This document shows, piece after piece, positions 8,238 to 16,350 of a stretch of DNA of 64,000 bases. Source of the DNA: Actinocorallia herbida (GTDB lineage: Bacteria > Actinomycetota > Actinomycetes > Streptosporangiales > Streptosporangiaceae). Under the pieces are notes generated by a model. It saw only the letters and a program-made list of their open reading frames with translations, did not search any database and was not told the DNA's origin. Where the stretch lies: assembly GCF_003751225.1 (NCBI RefSeq), contig NZ_RJKE01000001.1:930001-994000 (forward strand). The letters are read 5' to 3'. The first letter of the stretch is position 1; every line of letters starts with the position of its first letter. Made by a program: the position numbers and the translations under genes.

Positions 8238-8293
8238 GTTAACAAGAGCCTCAAATGTTAACAGGAATCAATGTTGACCCGGCTGCACGTGCA
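8238..8293 (+). promoter_or_regulatory. GTTAACA repeats and a palindrome upstream of cvnA; rest of the 327-base gap otherwise empty
   Basis: The non-coding stretch 8030-8356 contains GTTAACA at 8238-8244 and again at 8257-8263 (19 bases apart, about two helical turns), a related GTTGACC at 8273, and the palindrome TGCACGTGCA at 8284-8293. These could be operator or promoter elements of the conservon. A strong purine-rich site (GGGGGCGGTGAG) precedes an ATG at 8326 that is out of frame with cvnA. I see no gene in the gap. Confidence 0.4.
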
Positions 8294-8356
8294 CGGGCAC
8301 GATGATCTCCCAAGGGGGCGGTGAGATGACGGCTATCGAAAGATTGCGTAGGTGTC

Positions 8357-10642
8357 ATGGCTTCGCCCAAGCCCAAGCCCCGGACGTTCGGCGTCCGCAG
8401 CAGGATCGCACTGCTCCTGGTCATTCCCGTGCTCTCGCTCATCGTGCTCTGGGCGTTCACCGCGCGGGTCACCCTGTCCGACGCGGTCGACACCTACCGC
8501 CTCCAGACCGTCTATGACGGGGTGGGAGACCCTGGCAGGGCCCTCGTCGCCGCGCTCCAGGACGAGCGCCGCCAGAGCGGCCTGCACCTCGCGGGCGGCC
8601 AGGGCATGGGAGGCCCGTCCTTCCAGCGGCTGAACGCCGCGCGCGCCGCGGTCGACGACGCCGAGGAGGACTTCCGCGCCAAGGCGCTCACCGGTGACGT
8701 CGCCGACGCCTCCGACGCCGACGCCCAGAAGCTGCTCGCCGCCTTCACCGAGGCGCTCGACGCGCTGCCCGAGGTGCGCGCGGGGGTCGACTCCGGCGCG
8801 CTCAAGCCCGCCGACGCGGTGGCCGGGATCAGCCCGATCATCCTCGCGGGCCTCACCGCGGTGAACGACCTCCTCATCTCCGACACCGTGCGGGTCTACG
8901 AGAAGTCCGAGGCGCTGGTCTCCTTCTCCTGGGCGCGCGAGTTCATCCTTCGCGAGGACGCCCTGGTCGCGCCGATCGCGGCGGGCGGGGCCGGCCGGAT
9001 GACGGTGCCGCAGTACCAGCAGTTCGGCATCTGGTTCATGGGCCACACCCAGATGACCCAGATGTCCATCGGGAGGCTCGGCGCCGACCTCCAGCCGCAC
9101 GGCATGGCCATCATGAACGACCCGAGCTTCAAGCAGCTCATGGGCCTCGAGATCACCGTCCAGAAGTCCGTCGGGGCCCCCAGGCTGCCCAAGGCGGTCC
9201 TGGAGGGCTGGGAGCCCACGGTGACCGCCCTGATGGCCGTCTGGGACCCGCAGATGGAGGCCGCGGCCGGCAAGCTGCGCGCGGAGGCCGACGAGATCAC
9301 CGAGGACGTCTACTTCCGTCTGTGGCTCGCAGGCGGCCTCGGACTCCTCGCCGTCATCCTGTCGATCGTGCTGAGCGCCTGGCTCAGCCGCGGCCTGGCC
9401 CGCGACATCAAGGACCTCCAGACCGCCGCCCGCGAACTCGCCGAGCACCGGCTGCCCTGGGTCGTCAGCAGGCTGCGCCGCGGCGAGAAGGTCGACCTGT
9501 CGGCCGAGCTGCCGCCGCCCGGCGTCGAGAGCCGCACGACCGAGGTCGCCGCGGTCGGCGACGCGCTCGGCATGGTCCGCCGCACCGCCCTGGAGGCCGC
9601 GATCGGCGAGGCCCACCTGCGCGACGGCATCAGCCGGGTCTTCCTCAACCTCGCCTGGCGCAGCCAGTCCCTGCTGCACCGCCAGCTGCGGATGCTCGAC
9701 GCGCTGGAGCGGCGCGCGCCCGACCCCGACACCCTGAACGACCTGTTCCAGCTCGACCACCTCACCACCCGCATGCGGCGGCACGCCGAGGGACTGATCA
9801 TCCTGTCCGGGGCCGCGCCCGCGCGGGCGTGGAGCCGTCCCGTCCACTTCGCCGACGTCCTGCGCGGCGCCGTCGCCGAGGTCGAGGACTACACGCGCGT
9901 CGAGGTCTCCTGCAACGCGCCGGTCGCGCTCGCCGGGGCCGCGGTCACCGACGTCATCCACCTGCTGGCCGAACTCGTCGAGAACGGCACCGCCTACTCG
10001 CCGCCGCCCACCGAGGTGTTCGTGCACGGCGAGGCGGTCGGCAACGGGTTCGCCGTGGAGATCGTCGACCGGGGCGTCGGCCTGTCCCCGGAGGAGTTCG
10101 CCGAGCTCAACCGGCGCCTGATCGAGGTGCCCGACTTCGACCTCGCCGACAGCGACAGGCTCGGCCTGTTCGTCGTCTCCCGGCTCGCCGCCCGGCACGG
10201 GATCCGGGTGACGCTCCAGCCGTCGGCCTACGGGGGCGTCACCGCGATCGTGCTCATCCCGCACCGCCTCGTGGTGCCCGAGTCGCAGATCTCCGAGCGG
10301 CTGCCCGCGGGCCAGATGCCCGCGCTGGAGCAGGCCGCGACCCCTGGTGAGGCGCCCCGCACGGGCCCGAACGGCAGGTACGCGCCGGGCAGGTTCACCG
10401 CCGAGTTCACCCCGGAGGGCGTGCCGCCGCAGCGCCCCGCGCCCCCCGCGGCCCCCGAGGCGTCCGCCGGGCGGGCGCAGGAGTTCGGCCGCGGCCTCTT
10501 CCCCGAGCCGCCGCCCGCGGAGCCGACGACCAACGGCCACATCGTGCCGCCCCGCCCGTCGCGCGGGGGTGACCTGCCGCGGCGGGTGCGCCGCAAGCGG
10601 TTCGGCCAGGGCGGACCGGAGGCGGGCGATGGCGAGGTTTGA
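8357..10642 (+). CDS. cvnA: Conservon sensor, histidine-kinase-like membrane protein (first locus)
   Basis: 761-residue membrane sensor. After a short cytoplasmic tail there is a helix (IALLLVIPVLSLIVLWAF), a long extracytoplasmic region of the nitrate/nitrite-sensing (NIT) type, a second helix (LWLAGGLGLLAVILSIVLSAWL, about residues 318-340), a HAMP-like linker, a dimerisation-like block (LDHLTTRMRRHAEGL), and a GHKL ATPase domain with an N-box (LLAELVENGTAYS), G1 (DRGVGLS) and G2 (LGLFVVSRLAARHG). The C-terminal 100 residues are Pro-rich and probably disordered. This is the CvnA architecture. Its last 14 bases overlap a DUF742 gene, but no roadblock or GTPase gene follows, so the conservon is incomplete here. 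Start is the first possible in frame; its ribosome site is weak. Confidence 0.88.
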   Translation: MASPKPKPRTFGVRSRIALLLVIPVLSLIVLWAFTARVTLSDAVDTYRLQTVYDGVGDPGRALVAALQDERRQSGLHLAGGQGMGGPSFQRLNAARAAVDDAEEDFRAKALTGDVADASDADAQKLLAAFTEALDALPEVRAGVDSGALKPADAVAGISPIILAGLTAVNDLLISDTVRVYEKSEALVSFSWAREFILREDALVAPIAAGGAGRMTVPQYQQFGIWFMGHTQMTQMSIGRLGADLQPHGMAIMNDPSFKQLMGLEITVQKSVGAPRLPKAVLEGWEPTVTALMAVWDPQMEAAAGKLRAEADEITEDVYFRLWLAGGLGLLAVILSIVLSAWLSRGLARDIKDLQTAARELAEHRLPWVVSRLRRGEKVDLSAELPPPGVESRTTEVAAVGDALGMVRRTALEAAIGEAHLRDGISRVFLNLAWRSQSLLHRQLRMLDALERRAPDPDTLNDLFQLDHLTTRMRRHAEGLIILSGAAPARAWSRPVHFADVLRGAVAEVEDYTRVEVSCNAPVALAGAAVTDVIHLLAELVENGTAYSPPPTEVFVHGEAVGNGFAVEIVDRGVGLSPEEFAELNRRLIEVPDFDLADSDRLGLFVVSRLAARHGIRVTLQPSAYGGVTAIVLIPHRLVVPESQISERLPAGQMPALEQAATPGEAPRTGPNGRYAPGRFTAEFTPEGVPPQRPAPPAAPEASAGRAQEFGRGLFPEPPPAEPTTNGHIVPPRPSRGGDLPRRVRRKRFGQGGPEAGDGEV

Positions 10643-11006
10643 CGAACGGTGGGTCGACGACGACGCGGGGCCCGTGGTGCGGTCCTACGCGTTCACCCGG
10701 GGCCGCACACGGCCCCGGGGGGCGACCCTGGACGTGGTGACCCTCCTGCGGGCGACGGGGCGGGAGCCGCCCTGGGGCACCCGGCTGTCCCGGGAGGACA
10801 CCCGGCTGCTCCGGCTCTGCCGGGCGTCCTCGGTACTGGCGGACCTGGCCTCCGACCTCGGTCTGCCGCTCGGCGTGGTGAAGGTGCTCGCGGGGGAGCT
10901 CATCCACCTCGGGCTCCTCGAGGTGGCGCGGCGGCCCGGTCCGGTCCGGCCGCACACCGACCGCGCACTGCTGCAGAGCGTCCTCGACGGGCTGCGCGCG
11001 CTATGA
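10629..11006 (+). CDS. cvnC: Conservon DUF742 protein (first locus)
   Basis: 125-residue DUF742 protein. It opens with DERWVDDDAGPVVRSYAFTRGRT, the usual DUF742 pattern, and has a winged-helix-like middle (LCRASSVLADLASDLGLPLGVVKVLAGELI) ending in VLDGLRAL, almost the same end as the second locus (IDGLRAL). The ATG at 10629 overlaps cvnA by 14 bases. In standard conservons a roadblock/LC7 protein (CvnB) lies between A and C and a GTPase (CvnD) follows; both are absent here. The gene converges on the polyprenyl diphosphate synthase gene at 11043. Confidence 0.88.
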   Translation: MARFDERWVDDDAGPVVRSYAFTRGRTRPRGATLDVVTLLRATGREPPWGTRLSREDTRLLRLCRASSVLADLASDLGLPLGVVKVLAGELIHLGLLEVARRPGPVRPHTDRALLQSVLDGLRAL

Positions 11007-11023
11007 CCGGCCGGTTCCCGGCG

Positions 11024-11055
11024 GGATCAGGCCAGGCGGGGATCAGGCCAGGCGG
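11024..11055. repeat. Perfect 16-bp tandem duplication spanning a stop codon
   Basis: GGATCAGGCCAGGCGG occurs at 11024-11039 and again at 11040-11055. The second copy includes the stop of the minus-strand polyprenyl diphosphate synthase gene (11043-11045), so it looks like a slippage duplication in a convergent intergenic gap of 36 bases. Confidence 0.7.
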
Positions 11056-12065
11056 CGCACGACGTACTCGGCGACCGCCCGCAGCCCCGGCGTCGCGCCG
11101 CCCCCGATCTCGTCGATGATCGCCAGTGCCGCGGCGAGCTCCTGCTCGGCGAGGTCCGCGGTGAAGCGGCGGCCGCCGGCCTTCTCGATGAGGTCCGCGG
11201 CGCGCAGCGCCCTGGCCGGGTCGTCCGGCCGGCCCGCGAGCAGGTCGGCGAGGCCCGCGGTCCCCGCGCTCAGTGCCGCGACGACCGGGAGGCTCTTCTT
11301 GCCCTGCCGCAGGTCGTTGTGCACGGCCTTGCCCGTGACGGCCGGGTCGCCCCAGATGCCCAGCACGTCGTCCACCGCCTGGAAGGCCAGCCCCAGGTGG
11401 CGGCCCATCCGGTCCATCAGCCCGGCGCCCGCCGCGTCGCCCCCGCCCAGGATCCAGCCGACGGAGGCGGCGCAGCCGAGCAGGGACGCGGTCTTGCCGA
11501 CGGCCATCGCGATGTACTCGTCGACGGTGACGGCCTGGGGCCCTGACCAGGCGCGGTCCTCGAAGGCGCTGTCGGCGGCCTGCCCGTTGACCAGTTCGAC
11601 GAGGACCCCGGTGAGCCGAGTGACGGCTTCGGCGTTGCCGCTCCGGGCGAGGGTGTCGAGGGCCAGCGCGAGGAGGCCGTCCCCGGCGAGCACGGCGGCC
11701 CCGATGCCGTAGGCCTTCCACGCGGTCTGCCGGTGCCTGCGCAGCTCGTCGCCGTCCATGATGTCGTCGTGCACGAGCGAGAAGGCGTGCACGAACTCGA
11801 CCGCGACGGCACCGGGCGCGGCGTCCTCGGGGCGGCCGCCCGCCGCCGCGGCGGCGAGCCCGGCGAGCGCGGGCCGCACGCCCTTGCCGCCGTCGCCGTC
11901 ACGCGGTGTGCCGTCGGCCTCGCGCCATCCGAAGGTGAATCCGGAGATCTGACGTGGTCCGGGGTGCAGCCGATCGGCGGCGTCCTGCATGGCCGGGCGC
12001 ATCCAGCGTCTGGTTTCGTCGAGTATCCCGGCGACTCCGGGAATCAGTGTCTGCTGGGTCATCAT
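11043..12065 (-). CDS. Polyprenyl (probably geranylgeranyl) diphosphate synthase
   Basis: Trans-isoprenyl diphosphate synthase of 340 residues, condensing IPP with allylic diphosphates. The first aspartate-rich motif is VHDDIMDGD, followed by RRHRQTAWK. The second site reads DDVLGIWGDPAVTGK, the form common in actinobacterial GGPP synthases, followed by DLRQGKKSLPVV. The ATG at 12065 was chosen because GAGAGGG lies just upstream; a frame extension to 12137 lacks one. The gene is divergent from the P450 gene and sits in a locus with class I and class II terpene cyclases, so a C20 product is the reasonable inference. Chain length cannot be proved from sequence. Confidence 0.88.
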   Translation of the reverse strand: MMTQQTLIPGVAGILDETRRWMRPAMQDAADRLHPGPRQISGFTFGWREADGTPRDGDGGKGVRPALAGLAAAAAGGRPEDAAPGAVAVEFVHAFSLVHDDIMDGDELRRHRQTAWKAYGIGAAVLAGDGLLALALDTLARSGNAEAVTRLTGVLVELVNGQAADSAFEDRAWSGPQAVTVDEYIAMAVGKTASLLGCAASVGWILGGGDAAGAGLMDRMGRHLGLAFQAVDDVLGIWGDPAVTGKAVHNDLRQGKKSLPVVAALSAGTAGLADLLAGRPDDPARALRAADLIEKAGGRRFTADLAEQELAAALAIIDEIGGGATPGLRAVAEYVVRRLA

Positions 12066-12118
12066 GCGGCCCTCTCTCACGACTGCGATGGCGCCGATAT
12101 TCAAGGGTGCCAAAGAAG

Positions 12119-12174
12119 GATCATCGAATGAAACCATTTCTCGGTTTCATTGTTGTAAGTATCTTTCGATGATC
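12119..12174. promoter_or_regulatory. Nested inverted repeats in the divergent synthase/P450 control region
   Basis: GATCATCGAA (12119-12128) is the exact inverse of TTCGATGATC (12165-12174). Inside lies a second perfect inverted repeat, AATGAAACC (12127-12135) and GGTTTCATT (12143-12151). The surrounding sequence 12100-12260 is clearly less GC-rich than the genes, as expected for a promoter region serving both divergent genes. The regulator is unknown. Confidence 0.55.
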
Positions 12175-12266
12175 GGGTGGTCGCGGAGAGTCATTTCTAT
12201 AAATGTTCGTTGCAGAGAGTTGATCATGCCTCACGCGGTGTATTTATGTGTGTGGGAGGTCACATG

Positions 12267-12288
12267 AACATGTCCGACTTGTCATGTT
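12267..12288. promoter_or_regulatory. AACATG-N10-CATGTT inverted repeat upstream of the P450 gene
   Basis: AACATG (12267-12272) and CATGTT (12283-12288) form a perfect dyad around CCGACTTGT. A related CCGGACTTGTCGGA occurs at about 12327-12340. Both lie between the divergent synthase and P450 starts. The dyad is a candidate operator. Confidence 0.45.
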
Positions 12289-12403
12289 GAAGGTGGCTTG
12301 ATCCGCCCAATGGATCATGAAACACTCCGGACTTGTCGGATTCATCCTGGTCTGGTCTGCTCCGGGGAGGGTCGGCCGCCGCTCGGGAAAGAGGCACCGC
12401 AAA

Positions 12404-13759
12404 ATGGCTCTGGACACAGGTGTGAGACCAGCGCGGGACGCACGGAAGTTGCCCGTCTACCGCGACATTCCGAGCTTTCTCCGTGACCCTCTGGGTACAT
12501 TCGAGGAATTGGGCAGGCAGGCCGACGGCGACATCGTCCGGCTGGACGCCAAGGTCCTCAGTCCCTACCTCGTGACCAAGCCCGAGCACCTCCAGCACAT
12601 CCTGCGGGCCAACCAGGGCAACTACGCCCGCGGTGGCATGTTCTACGCGCCCCTGGACCGCCTCTTCGGCGACGGCATCCTCGGCCAGAACGAGGACGCC
12701 TGGATGCACAGCCGCCGCATCATCCAGCCGATGTTCGCCGCCCGGCACATCAAGCAGATCCAGTCCGACATCACGGGATTCATCAACGAGGGACTCGACC
12801 CCGTCGAGAAGGCGGCCCGCACCGGCGCCCCCGTAGACACCCTCGACCTCATGGCGTCGATCGTCACCAAGGCCATCGTCGGCGTGATCTTCGGCCAGCG
12901 GATCACCCGCGAGCAGGTCGACGACCTCGCCGAGGCCACCAACGCGATCATCCCTTCCATGATTCCGCGCGTCGTCACCCCGTTCCTTCCCCGCTGGATC
13001 CCGCGGCCGAAGGACAAAGAGTTCAATGACGCGATCAAGACGTTCGACAAGCACATGTACGCCGTCGCGGAGGCGACCCCGCAAGAGGGCGACGACGACC
13101 TCCTGAGCCTCCTGCTCGGCGCCCCCGACCCGCACGGCCTGCCCGCCTCGCCCAAGTGGCTGCGCGACAACTTCTCCGGCGTGTACGGCGCGGCCAGCGA
13201 GACCACGGTCTCGGCCATGGTCTGGGCGATGCCGATCCTGTGGGAGAACCCCGAGGTCTACGCCAAGCTGTGCGCCGAGGTGGACGAGGTCGTCGGATCC
13301 GACCCGGTCTCGCCCGAGCACCTGCCGAAGCTCGTCTACACCAAGCAGGTCATCGACGAACTGCTGCGGTACATGCCCGTCGGCTGGCTGTTCAGCCGGG
13401 TCGCCCTCGGCGAGGACGTCATCGACGGCACCCGCATCCCCAAGGGCGCCGACATCCTGATCAGCCCGTACCTCACCCACCGCAGCCCGCTGTTCTGGGA
13501 CCGGCCCGAGGAGTTCGACCCCGAGCGGTTCGCGCCCGGCGCCCCGATTCCGCACCGGTACGCCTATTTCCCGTTCGGCGGGGGAGCACACATCTGCATC
13601 GGCAACCACCTGTTCGCCGTGGAGGCGCTGGCGCTGCTCGCCGGGTTCGTCAGCCGCTTCCGGCTCACCTCGGTGACGCCGGAGAAGCCGACCCCGGTGG
13701 TCGGCGCGACCCTTCGGCCGTTGGAACGCGTGATGATGACCGTCAGGCCGGCCCGCTGA
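12404..13759 (+). CDS. Cytochrome P450
   Basis: Heme-thiolate monooxygenase of 451 residues, soluble type. The heme-binding loop is FPFGGGAHICIGNHL with the thiolate Cys near residue 398. The K-helix ExxR is in DELLRYMP, and the I-helix has GAASETT in place of the usual AGxxT. I start at the ATG at 12404, preceded by GAAAGAGG; a longer frame from 12317 would add a basic 29-residue extension that does not look like a P450 N-terminus. It leads the plus-strand set P450, class I cyclase, class II cyclase, so it probably oxidises the terpene product. The redox partner is not encoded nearby. Confidence 0.9.
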   Translation: MALDTGVRPARDARKLPVYRDIPSFLRDPLGTFEELGRQADGDIVRLDAKVLSPYLVTKPEHLQHILRANQGNYARGGMFYAPLDRLFGDGILGQNEDAWMHSRRIIQPMFAARHIKQIQSDITGFINEGLDPVEKAARTGAPVDTLDLMASIVTKAIVGVIFGQRITREQVDDLAEATNAIIPSMIPRVVTPFLPRWIPRPKDKEFNDAIKTFDKHMYAVAEATPQEGDDDLLSLLLGAPDPHGLPASPKWLRDNFSGVYGAASETTVSAMVWAMPILWENPEVYAKLCAEVDEVVGSDPVSPEHLPKLVYTKQVIDELLRYMPVGWLFSRVALGEDVIDGTRIPKGADILISPYLTHRSPLFWDRPEEFDPERFAPGAPIPHRYAYFPFGGGAHICIGNHLFAVEALALLAGFVSRFRLTSVTPEKPTPVVGATLRPLERVMMTVRPAR

Positions 13760-13793
13760 CCAGCGGACGCGCCACGAAGCACGAGGACGTGCG

Positions 13794-14636
13794 GTGAACG
13801 ACCTGCTCGACGCCCGGGCCTGCGGCATCGCCGCCGCGGTCTCCGGCCAGGCCCAGCGGCGGATGCGCGGCTGGGCCGCGAAGTACCCGGGCCTGTACGA
13901 CAAGCCCGAATTCGACCCTGCCCTCTACGGCACGCTCGCCCAGGCCGCCGCGTTCGCCGGCCCCTGGTACGGCGCCGACCAGCTCGACGCGGCCAACAAG
14001 ACCTGCCTGTGGGCGTTCGGCCTCGACTGGCTGGTGGACTACCAGGCCAAGTCCGAGGACGAGGTCACGGCGCTGATCGCGCGGGTCAAGGCGGTCGCCG
14101 CAGCCGAGGCCGAGCCCGACGACGAGCTGACCGCGTTCCTCGCCGAGCTGCGCGAGGACCTCCCGCAGGACCCGGCCCTGCGCGCCCTCTGGCGGGACGA
14201 GCTGGGCGTCATGCTCGACGGGATGGCGCTGGAGTGGCGGTGGAAGTCCGAGGGGCCCCGTCCGGACCTCGACGGCTACCTCGCCAACGCCGACAACCTC
14301 GGCTTCTCCTTCGTCTTCTTCGCGCACTGGATCGCCAACGGAGCCGCCGGGGACCTCCCCGCGCTGCGCGACGCGAGCCGGGTCGTCCAGCGCGTCATCC
14401 GGCTGCTCAACGACCTCGGCACCTACGAGCGCGACCTCAAGTGGGGCGACCTCAACGCGCTCCTGCTGCCGGGCACCGGCAAGGACGCCGTCGAGGCGCG
14501 CATCGAGGAGCTGATGGCCGACGCGCGGCGGCTGCTCGCGCCGCTGCCGCCCGAGCACGGCGGCTACATGCGCCGCCAGATGGAGTTCTGCTCCGGGTTC
14601 TACGGCATCACCGACTACTGGGGAGCCGAGCTGTGA
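13794..14636 (+). CDS. Class I terpene synthase with atypical metal-binding motif
   Basis: 280-residue all-alpha class I terpene synthase, which would ionise a prenyl or cyclised diphosphate. The NSE/DTE-type motif is clear: NDLGTYERD at residues 206-214 (Asn206, Thr210, Asp214), preceded by a helix with Arg residues. The first aspartate motif is non-standard: at the expected position residues 78-82 read DWLVD, lacking a DDxx(D/E) pair. The gene's stop overlaps the GTG of the class II cyclase gene, so the two are coupled. The pairing implies sequential action: class II protonation-initiated cyclisation of GGPP followed by class I ionisation. The exact product is unknown. Confidence 0.82.
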   Translation: MNDLLDARACGIAAAVSGQAQRRMRGWAAKYPGLYDKPEFDPALYGTLAQAAAFAGPWYGADQLDAANKTCLWAFGLDWLVDYQAKSEDEVTALIARVKAVAAAEAEPDDELTAFLAELREDLPQDPALRALWRDELGVMLDGMALEWRWKSEGPRPDLDGYLANADNLGFSFVFFAHWIANGAAGDLPALRDASRVVQRVIRLLNDLGTYERDLKWGDLNALLLPGTGKDAVEARIEELMADARRLLAPLPPEHGGYMRRQMEFCSGFYGITDYWGAEL

Positions 14637-16132
14637 GCCCCCTGGACGCCCGCGCCCAGGAGATCGTGGACGGCCTGCTCGGCCAGCCGTGGGGGCGGTC
14701 GTCCCCGTCGGTCTACGAGACCGGCAGGCTCGTGGCGCTGACCCCCTGGCTCATCGGGCACGAGGCGCGCGTCAGATGGCTCGTGGACGCCCAGCGGCCC
14801 GACGGCGGATGGGGACCGCCGCAAGGGCCCGGCTACCGGATCGTGCAGACGCTCAGCGCCGTGGACGCGCTCCTGTCCGTCGCCGACCCCCGTTCGGCCG
14901 AGGCGGCCGAGCGGGGTCTCGCGTTCGCGCGCGGGCTGCTCACCGATCTGCCGCCGCTGCCCGACATGCCGGCGATCGAGCTGATCTCGGCGTCGCTGAT
15001 CCGCGCGGTCAACGACCGGCGGCCGGGCGCGCTGCCCGCCCCGGCGGCGCTGGACGACGGGACGCTCGACCTCGTGCGCGGCCTCGCCGCGAGCGGGGAC
15101 CCGCTGCCGGTGAAGCTGCTGCACGCGCTGGAGGTCCTCGGCCCCGGCGCGGTCGGGCTCGCCGCCGCCCCGGTGGAGCAGACCGGCACCGTCGGGGCCG
15201 CGCCCGCGGCGACCGCGGCCTGGCTCGGCCCGGTCGCGCCGCCCGCGCACGACCCGGCGCGCAGGTTCCTGGAGACCGCGGCCCGCCAGTACGGCGGGCC
15301 CGTCGCGCCGGGGCTGCCCATCACCGTCTTCGAGCGCGGCTGGGTGCTCGTCGCGCTCGCCCGCGCGGGCCTGTCCTTCGCGGTCCATCCCGAGCTGCTG
15401 CTCAGCCTCGCCGACCCGATGGGCGAGCACGGCGCGGCCTGCGCCGCCGGTCTCCCGACGGACGCCGACACGACCTCCGGGGCGCTGTACGCGCTCGCCC
15501 TCGTCGGCAGCGCGATCCCGCCGGACCCGCTGCTCGGCTACGCCACCGAGACGCACTTCTGCACCTGGCCCAACGAGCAGGGCAGGTCGGTGACGACCAA
15601 CGCGCACGTGCTCGAGGCGTTCGGCCACGCGCTCGCGCGCCGCGCCGACCCCCGGTACGCCGAGGCGGCCGCCAAGGCCGCCGCGTTCCTGCGCGACACC
15701 CAGCGGCCCGAAGGGTTCTGGGACGACCGCTGGCATGTCTCGCCGTATTACGCGACCATGTCGGCGGCCCTCGCGCTCGCCGAGTACGGAGGTCCGGAGA
15801 GCGCGCAGACCGTCTCCAGGGCCGTCGCCTGGGTCCGCGCGACCCGCGGCGCCGACGGAGGCTGGGGAATCTGGGGCGCGACCGCGGAAGAGACCGCGAT
15901 GGCCCTGCACGTCCTGCTCCTCGCCGACCCCGCGACGGGTCCCGCCGACGCCGACGTGCGCGCCGGAGCCGCCTTCTTGAAGCGGGCGGGGAACGACCAC
16001 CCGGCCCTCTGGCACGACAAGGATCTGTACCTTCCCGCGGCGATCGTCGAGGCGACCGTGCTCGCCGCGCTGCACCTCACCGAGGGCGCCCTGGGGCACC
16101 GCCGACGCCTGGACGACGTGTTGGTCACGTAG
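14633..16132 (+). CDS. Class II diterpene cyclase (prenyltransferase/squalene-oxidase repeat fold)
   Basis: 499-residue protein with QW-like repeats (RPDGGWGPPQG near residue 55, GADGGWGIWGA near the C-terminus, QRPEGFWDD between) and the catalytic acid motif DADTT at residues 277-281. That is a DxDTT variant of the DxDD acid of class II cyclases, such as I recall for the mycobacterial halimadienyl diphosphate synthase. The protein lacks a class I domain, in line with the separate class I gene just upstream. GTG at 14633 overlaps the previous TGA. Predicted role: protonation-initiated cyclisation of GGPP to a bicyclic diphosphate. Confidence 0.85.
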   Translation: MSPLDARAQEIVDGLLGQPWGRSSPSVYETGRLVALTPWLIGHEARVRWLVDAQRPDGGWGPPQGPGYRIVQTLSAVDALLSVADPRSAEAAERGLAFARGLLTDLPPLPDMPAIELISASLIRAVNDRRPGALPAPAALDDGTLDLVRGLAASGDPLPVKLLHALEVLGPGAVGLAAAPVEQTGTVGAAPAATAAWLGPVAPPAHDPARRFLETAARQYGGPVAPGLPITVFERGWVLVALARAGLSFAVHPELLLSLADPMGEHGAACAAGLPTDADTTSGALYALALVGSAIPPDPLLGYATETHFCTWPNEQGRSVTTNAHVLEAFGHALARRADPRYAEAAAKAAAFLRDTQRPEGFWDDRWHVSPYYATMSAALALAEYGGPESAQTVSRAVAWVRATRGADGGWGIWGATAEETAMALHVLLLADPATGPADADVRAGAAFLKRAGNDHPALWHDKDLYLPAAIVEATVLAALHLTEGALGHRRRLDDVLVT

Positions 16133-16350
16133 AAGCATCCTCATACTCCGGAACGCATTTCTCAGACTTATCTGGAAGATGCTGTGATGTTGTCGTTTAC
16201 TGCGATGCTCACCGACCGGGGTTGCTATCGTGTCTGACCGTCGATCGGAATCGGTACCGCACTTCCAGGGCCGTGTGATTCGACTTTGTTAACGGGACGC
16301 CGGGCCGAGCTCGACGATCCCCCGTCTATGTGCGATGGAGCGGCTGTAAT

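Noticed and set aside
8326-8517. Frame from ATG 8326 with a strong ribosome site upstream of cvnA
   Set aside because: It runs out of frame through cvnA and its product is shadow-like; a leader peptide role cannot be shown.
12260-13903. 547-codon frame antisense to the P450 gene
   Set aside because: Shadow of the P450 codons; the plus strand has unmistakable P450 motifs.
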